Positions 31,901-34,628 of a stretch of 34,628 nucleotides of DNA are shown here, piece by piece. The stretch spans positions 1 to 34,628 of the forward strand of contig JAFYAH010000050.1 of NCBI GenBank assembly GCA_017540825.1, written 5' to 3'. Below the pieces are notes generated by a model, which was not told the DNA's origin, did no database searches, and saw only the letters and a list, made by a program, of their open reading frames with translations. This DNA is from Candidatus Methanomethylophilaceae archaeon (GTDB lineage Archaea; Thermoplasmatota; Thermoplasmata; Methanomassiliicoccales; Methanomethylophilaceae). The stretch's first letter is position 1. Each line of letters opens with the position of its first letter. The translations under genes and the position numbers were made by a program.

Positions 31901-33665
31901 AAGGCGCGACGTATCCTGCGGCGGTGGAAGCCGTCTCGCCGTTCACGAACCCCGTGACGGAGACCTCCAGCGACGGGCTGCCGCCTGCGGCTATCGTCTC
32001 GCTGACGTACGCGGCGGTCAGCACGGCGCGGGATATCGTCCAGCTGACGGTCTTTACAGAATGAGAGCCGTCCGGCCATGCGTATCCGCTGTACAGCGAG
32101 AGGGTGGCGGTGTACTCGCCTGCATCCTTGGCTACGTTGCCGGATATGCTGTATCCCGCACCGGACGGCACCCCGACACGGTACTGGCCGTTGTAGACGA
32201 GGTCTGTCGCGGCGGACGGGACGTATGCGGTCGATGACGAGCCCCCTATCGTCAGAGTCCCCGGCACGTACGAGAAGGAATAGTTCCTGGCTGACCCTCC
32301 GGACGGGACGAGGACGTAGGAGCCGGGCGAGAGGGAAGGGGACGAGACCGTCGGAGCGACATATCCTGCTGCTGTGGAGGCCGTCTCGCCGTTCACGAAC
32401 CCCGTGACGGATACCTGCAGCGACGGGCTGCAGCCTGCTGATACGGTCTCGCTGACGTACGAAGCCGTCAGGACCGCAGGGGCGATGCTCCAGGATACCG
32501 CCCGGTTGTCGAAGGTGCTGTCGCTCCATGCGTACCCGGGGTTGAGGACGACGCTCGCGGAATAGCTGCCGGCGTTCGTGGCGACGCCGCCGTTCACGGT
32601 GTAGCAGGCGCTCTGCTCCACTCCTGCCTGGGCCGATCCGTTGTATACGAGCCCTCCGATGGCGGACGGGACGCTTACAGGCTCTATGACGTTACCGTCC
32701 ACGTCGGTCAGGCCGTAAATGAGCGAGAACTGACCGCCGTCGGTGTAGTAGCCGAGGGTCATGTTGTTGTAGACGCCGTCATGGTACTGTATCCAGTACC
32801 TCCAGTTACCGTTGGAGTAATGGAAGTCACCCACCCCCAGGATGCTGTCCACCCAGTACTTCATCGATCCGGACTCCGACTCGCCGCTCCAGAATGAGCA
32901 GGGCACCCCGTTCTCGTTGAGGACCTTCTCCAAGGCCTCCCCCGCGTCGTGCCCCTGGGATGTCAGGGTGATGCCTTCCCTGAGCGATGCGGCGTCCAGG
33001 CCGGAGTCGCCGTAGTCGGCGTCCTCGGCGCAGTAGTCCATCCTCAGGAGGAAGGTGAACGTCGCATCGGGGAGCACCTCCACGACGCACGAAGCTGTTT
33101 TTCCTCCTGCGGAGGCGGTTATGACCGCAGTCCCGAGAGAGACGGCGACAAGGTTCCCGCCCTGGTCCACGGACACGGCGGCGGAGCTGGAGCTCCAGGT
33201 CACCTCGGGATGCGTGGCGTTGGAGGGGCGGACCGTGGCGGACAACGCGAATGTGTCTGAGACGTGCAGCGAGAGGCTGCTCCTGCTCAAAGTCACGGAG
33301 CTCACCTCGATCACGTGGGAAGGGAACTCGATCGCCCAGCGGGTTGTGACGGACGTGGACCCTGCGCCCTTCGCGACAGCGGTGAGGGTCCCCGATTCCT
33401 CTAAGAAGCAGCTTATGTTGACGGAGAACGCCGAGTTGTTCACCACAGCGTAGCCTGTGGACACCTGGACGCTGTTCTCGTCGTAGACGTAGAACCGCAT
33501 GCTGGTTGCCCAGGACGGCGCGGTCCCAGAAATATGGACGGCTCCGCCGTCGTATGTGGCGGTCAGGTCCACCGAGTCCTGGGCGGCGTCCGAGCCAGCG
33601 AACGCCATGGAGGACATCGTCAGGAGGAACGCCAGAAGCAGCGTCGCTTTCAATTCTCTGTTCAT
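28950..33665 (-). CDS. Giant secreted Big_2/DUF4430-like/4xMBG/LRR protein (1571 aa)
   Basis: ATG at 33665 behind a GGTGAT site, with a signal peptide (LKATLLLAFLLTMSSMAFAG). Domains: beta-sandwich (~30-118), Big_2 (~118-200, ATVRPSNATHPEVTWSS), DUF4430-like (~200-325, EALEKVLNENGVPCSFWSGE, YWVDSILGVGDFHYSNGNW, then a WIQYHDGVYNN strand), four MBG-like repeats of 150 residues (~330-935; each with GLVYNGQYRVGVPSGAGYS or a diverged form and SGGSARNYSFSYVPGTLTI), then BspA/LRR_5 repeats (~935-1571). The LRR part closely matches that of the 1116-aa paralogue downstream, and the chain ends GEGGVLWEL with no anchor helix. The extra MBG copies make a longer stalk. Probably extracellular; ligand and partner unknown, corrinoid suspected from the DUF4430-like domain. 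Confidence 0.9.
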   Translation of the reverse strand: MNRELKATLLLAFLLTMSSMAFAGSDAAQDSVDLTATYDGGAVHISGTAPSWATSMRFYVYDENSVQVSTGYAVVNNSAFSVNISCFLEESGTLTAVAKGAGSTSVTTRWAIEFPSHVIEVSSVTLSRSSLSLHVSDTFALSATVRPSNATHPEVTWSSSSAAVSVDQGGNLVAVSLGTAVITASAGGKTASCVVEVLPDATFTFLLRMDYCAEDADYGDSGLDAASLREGITLTSQGHDAGEALEKVLNENGVPCSFWSGESESGSMKYWVDSILGVGDFHYSNGNWRYWIQYHDGVYNNMTLGYYTDGGQFSLIYGLTDVDGNVIEPVSVPSAIGGLVYNGSAQAGVEQSACYTVNGGVATNAGSYSASVVLNPGYAWSDSTFDNRAVSWSIAPAVLTASYVSETVSAGCSPSLQVSVTGFVNGETASTAAGYVAPTVSSPSLSPGSYVLVPSGGSARNYSFSYVPGTLTIGGSSSTAYVPSAATDLVYNGQYRVGVPSGAGYSISGNVAKDAGEYTATLSLYSGYAWPDGSHSVKTVSWTISRAVLTAAYVSETIAAGGSPSLEVSVTGFVNGETASTAAGYVAPSVSAGTLSPGIYTLVPSGGSARNYSFSYVPGTLTVTASDVPVDVPSAATGLVYNGQYRVGVPSGAGYSISSNVARDAGIYSARLSLDDGYVWADGSHSVKTVSWTISRAMLTAAYVSETVQAGSSPMLQVSVEGFVGGEGPSTASGYVAPAVSATSSSPGTYTLAPSGGSARNYSFTYVSGTLTITASDVPVNLPSAATGLVYNGQYRVGVPSGAGYSISGNVARDAGTYSARLSLDDGCVWADGSHSEKAVSWTILRAPLVASYVGEAISQGDSPSLRVSVTGFVNGETASTAAGYVAPSVSAGSLSPGTYTLVPSGGSARNYSFSYVPGTLTILPGASVGDSFVSFGLVYTVTSLSPREVSLTGYEDCPARLKVPSRVRYSDTSFAVTSIGEKAFYECSDVASVDAGGASVGLKAFSYCMSLEAVAVGSDIGGYAFFGCAALRDVEISEGVQSIGQSAFSGCIALESLSVASSVSSVGSNAFYGLTFYDGGTRIGASASDLSGHDFEGTGKALWKARLSAGDTFAIDGLVYTVASSNPWKASLSGYESAPSSLVVPEYVTCDGVRVQITSVGKEAFKNCSTITKADLGGVSEVGIKAFASCTNLKSVDVGENLKTLSAYAFYRCTKLSSINLEDSGKALRAIGSYAFYKCSALASIAVPSFVTTIGSATSFPGDMADEDGSLLAPTPDALNGYVYKKSGGVYVRQPGAEIGGEFQVGWLTYRVVSTLPAELEVVGHDGSFRNISIPESVEKGGVSYKVTAIGEEAFRGYAKIRSVSMPSVERIGSMAFYGCTYVVPTDTDNVASIGVKAFARCSGMGQISFGPSLKTISAYAFYGCKSLTSVDVPDSTTTIGSYAFYKCTGLSDVSLGASVKTIGSYAFACTSIQSIVLPSKVASIGANAFQMCSSLVFAEFEGASVTIGDGAFESCSLECVIMPATIKKLGSGAFQGLAFKSAAGSALPHAASRLSGKAFTGEGGVLWEL
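30881..32680 (-). repeat. Four tandem 450-bp units encoding MBG-like domains
   Basis: A conserved stretch that contains TAGTTCCTGGCGGAGCCTCC on the plus strand (or a close variant) recurs at 30931, 31381, 31831 and 32281, exactly 450 bp apart. The three units nearest the LRR part are close to identical over long stretches. The fourth, next to the DUF4430-like domain, is diverged in its first half and matches the single unit of the 1116-aa paralogue. Whole-codon period, so gain or loss of units keeps the frame. Confidence 0.9.
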
Positions 33666-33716
33666 CCGATCACCGTGCCTATCGTTGCATCCTTCATCCT
33701 ATCACCCCTGCTGAGG

Positions 33717-33726
33717 CTTTTATTAC
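33717..33726 (-). promoter_or_regulatory. TATA box for the 1571-aa surface gene
   Basis: The minus strand reads GTAATAAAAG, about 55 nt upstream of the ATG at 33665. The expected start near 33697 leaves a leader of about 30 nt containing GGTGAT close to the start codon. Confidence 0.5.
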
Positions 33727-34166
33727 GAGAGCCTGCGCTGGAATATGCATCCATTGAAATCAGAGGTTTTATAACATATGTGTCCGAAGAAGTGATTTCT
33801 TAAAGCATCAGAACTCAAACGGATATCCGCCTCTCAGAAGATGCAAAAGGCACATCACAGCCTGGCTGCCTGCAACCAACAGAGCGGGAACGAGATCGTT
33901 GTCAGGGATGCGGGCATCGGCCACCTACGGGAATCGGCCGACCCTATAGCGAACGTTGCGACAGCGCGGTTGGAGAAGGCCCCATCCTTTCGAGGGCGCG
34001 ATGAGGGTCCAAGGGGTCGTGCATCGCGATGGGGCGTCCGCCTCCGAAGCAGCTATATCCCGGCCATGAGATAGGCCTGCGACATGGTCAGCGGATCCAG
34101 GAGGATTGCCGTTTGGAAGGTCGAGGATGCTCCGCCCGCCGGTTCCGAGCAGTGAAACTTCGATGG
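33727..34166. other. Intergenic stretch, no convincing gene
   Basis: About 440 nt. The first ~100 nt are AT-rich (TTTTATAACATATG around 33767-33780). The rest is of mixed composition, with one 77-codon plus-strand frame from 33841 that has no family features, ribosome-binding site or good promoter. I see nothing else in it. Confidence 0.5.
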
Positions 34167-34628
34167 CTAATCTGGACCAACAGAGAGCAGAAGGCTTAAG
34201 TGCATGGCTCTAAAAAGCCGGTCCTGGGCCGGACTGGGAGATCGCCTGTCCCCAGGAGCGGACGCCCCCGGCTGAGCGTCCCCTCCATGATCGGCACCCG
34301 AGAGGAACCTCCTCCCCATGGCCGACCTGATCTCCTCCGCGTCGGCGTCCGGGAGCATCGCCAGAGCGGACTCCAGGTCGCACCCTGTCTTTGCCATGAT
34401 GCCCCGGACCAGCTCGACGGCCCTGTCCTCCCTTCCCTCGGCCCTGCCCTTCAGCAGGCCTTCCTCCCTTCCCTCGGCCCTGCCCTTCAGCAGGCCTTCC
34501 TCCCTTCCCTCGGCCCTGCCCTTCAGCAGGCCCTCCTCGCGGCCTATGCCCTTCCAATGGTCCTTGAACTCCTCGCTCATGTTCATGTGGAACGCCCTCA
34601 CCCCTCTGATTATGTGCTCATCGCCGGG
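34167..34628 (-). CDS. C-terminal part of Rpn-type nuclease/transposase protein
   Basis: The gene runs off the right edge; the frame is open to the last base (DEHIIRGVRAFHMNMSEE). Only the C-terminus is visible. It has a helical segment, then a coiled, highly charged repeat (GREEGLLKGRAE three times), followed by a helix (RAVELVRGIMAKTGCDLESA) and ALAMLPDADAEEI, RSAMGRRFL. This layout is typical of the C-terminal half of Rpn-family (PD-(D/E)XK) recombination-promoting nucleases, in which the charged repeat precedes a small helical domain. The catalytic domain would lie outside the window. The last ~45 residues after RRFL are low-complexity and the frame ends at TAG, so a normal stop may be missing here too. 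Confidence 0.7.
   Translation of the reverse strand, partial: PGDEHIIRGVRAFHMNMSEEFKDHWKGIGREEGLLKGRAEGREEGLLKGRAEGREEGLLKGRAEGREDRAVELVRGIMAKTGCDLESALAMLPDADAEEIRSAMGRRFLSGADHGGDAQPGASAPGDRRSPSPAQDRLFRAMHLSLLLSVGPD
34426..34548 (-). repeat. 36-bp tandem repeat, about 3.3 copies
   Basis: The plus-strand unit starting GCCCTGCCCTTCAGCAGGCC begins at 34441, 34477 and 34513, with a partial copy at 34426-34440. It encodes GREEGLLKGRAE in frame. The copies are nearly identical at DNA level, so copy number could change by slippage without breaking the frame. Confidence 0.85.

Noticed and set aside
30881-32680. CRISPR array, because of evenly spaced repeats
   Set aside because: The 450-bp units are coding throughout and the conserved part is far longer than a CRISPR repeat. 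No cas genes are present.
33841-34074. A 77-codon plus-strand gene
   Set aside because: No ribosome-binding site, no recognisable motif, and composition like intergenic shadow.

Overview
The window looks archaeal and is most probably from a gut-type, host-associated methanogen of the Methanomassiliicoccales (Methanomethylophilus-like). This is an inference, since no marker gene is present. The grounds are GC-rich coding sequence, TATA boxes about 25 nt upstream of many starts with several apparently leaderless genes, a methanogen-type MTA/SAH/5'-deoxyadenosine deaminase, BspA-like leucine-rich-repeat surface proteins, and InlB-like and CxxC repeats of the kind common in gut bacteria.

Layout. 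(1) Bases 1-4360 are accessory DNA: a DUF3800 protein, remnants of toxin-antitoxin-like genes (a frameshifted ribbon-helix-helix protein, a small antitoxin-like protein, a PIN domain without its N-terminus), a possible one-helix membrane protein, and two tandem overlapping paralogues of an unrecognised family. (2) Bases 4364-15051 hold single genes and small operons: a DoxX-family membrane protein, a triple-frameshifted EamA transporter, a small membrane protein, a DrrAB-type ABC exporter, a CPA2 Na+(K+)/H+ antiporter, an MTA/SAH deaminase coupled to a PHP-domain protein, a metallo-beta-lactamase-fold hydrolase, a DUF3784/PH-like membrane protein and an AlkD-type DNA glycosylase. Several of these genes have no stop codon where their family normally ends. 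(3) Bases 15288-25152, all on the minus strand and tightly packed, form a six-gene operon: a surface protein with two transcobalamin-like (DUF4430-like) domains, a BtuF-like binding protein with an N-terminal DUF4430-like domain, a membrane-anchored beta-propeller with a DUF4430-like N-terminus, a BtuC/FecCD permease, a BtuD/FecE ATPase, and a membrane-anchored LRR/InlB-repeat surface protein. (4) Bases 25462-33665 encode two giant secreted paralogues (1116 and 1571 aa) with the order signal peptide, beta-sandwich, Big_2, DUF4430-like, one or four 150-residue MBG-like repeats, BspA-type LRR. (5) The right edge cuts an Rpn-family nuclease gene with a 12-residue tandem repeat.

How the genes may work together. 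Regions 3 and 4 can be read as one surface-to-cytoplasm corrinoid acquisition system. Long LRR/MBG proteins and a membrane-anchored surface protein would present transcobalamin-like domains outside the cell, pass the ligand to the DUF4430-BtuF fusion, and BtuCD would import it. Methylotrophic methanogenesis depends on corrinoid proteins, so the need is plausible. The ligand is inferred from the domain families and not shown by the sequence. This is the most interesting content of the window.
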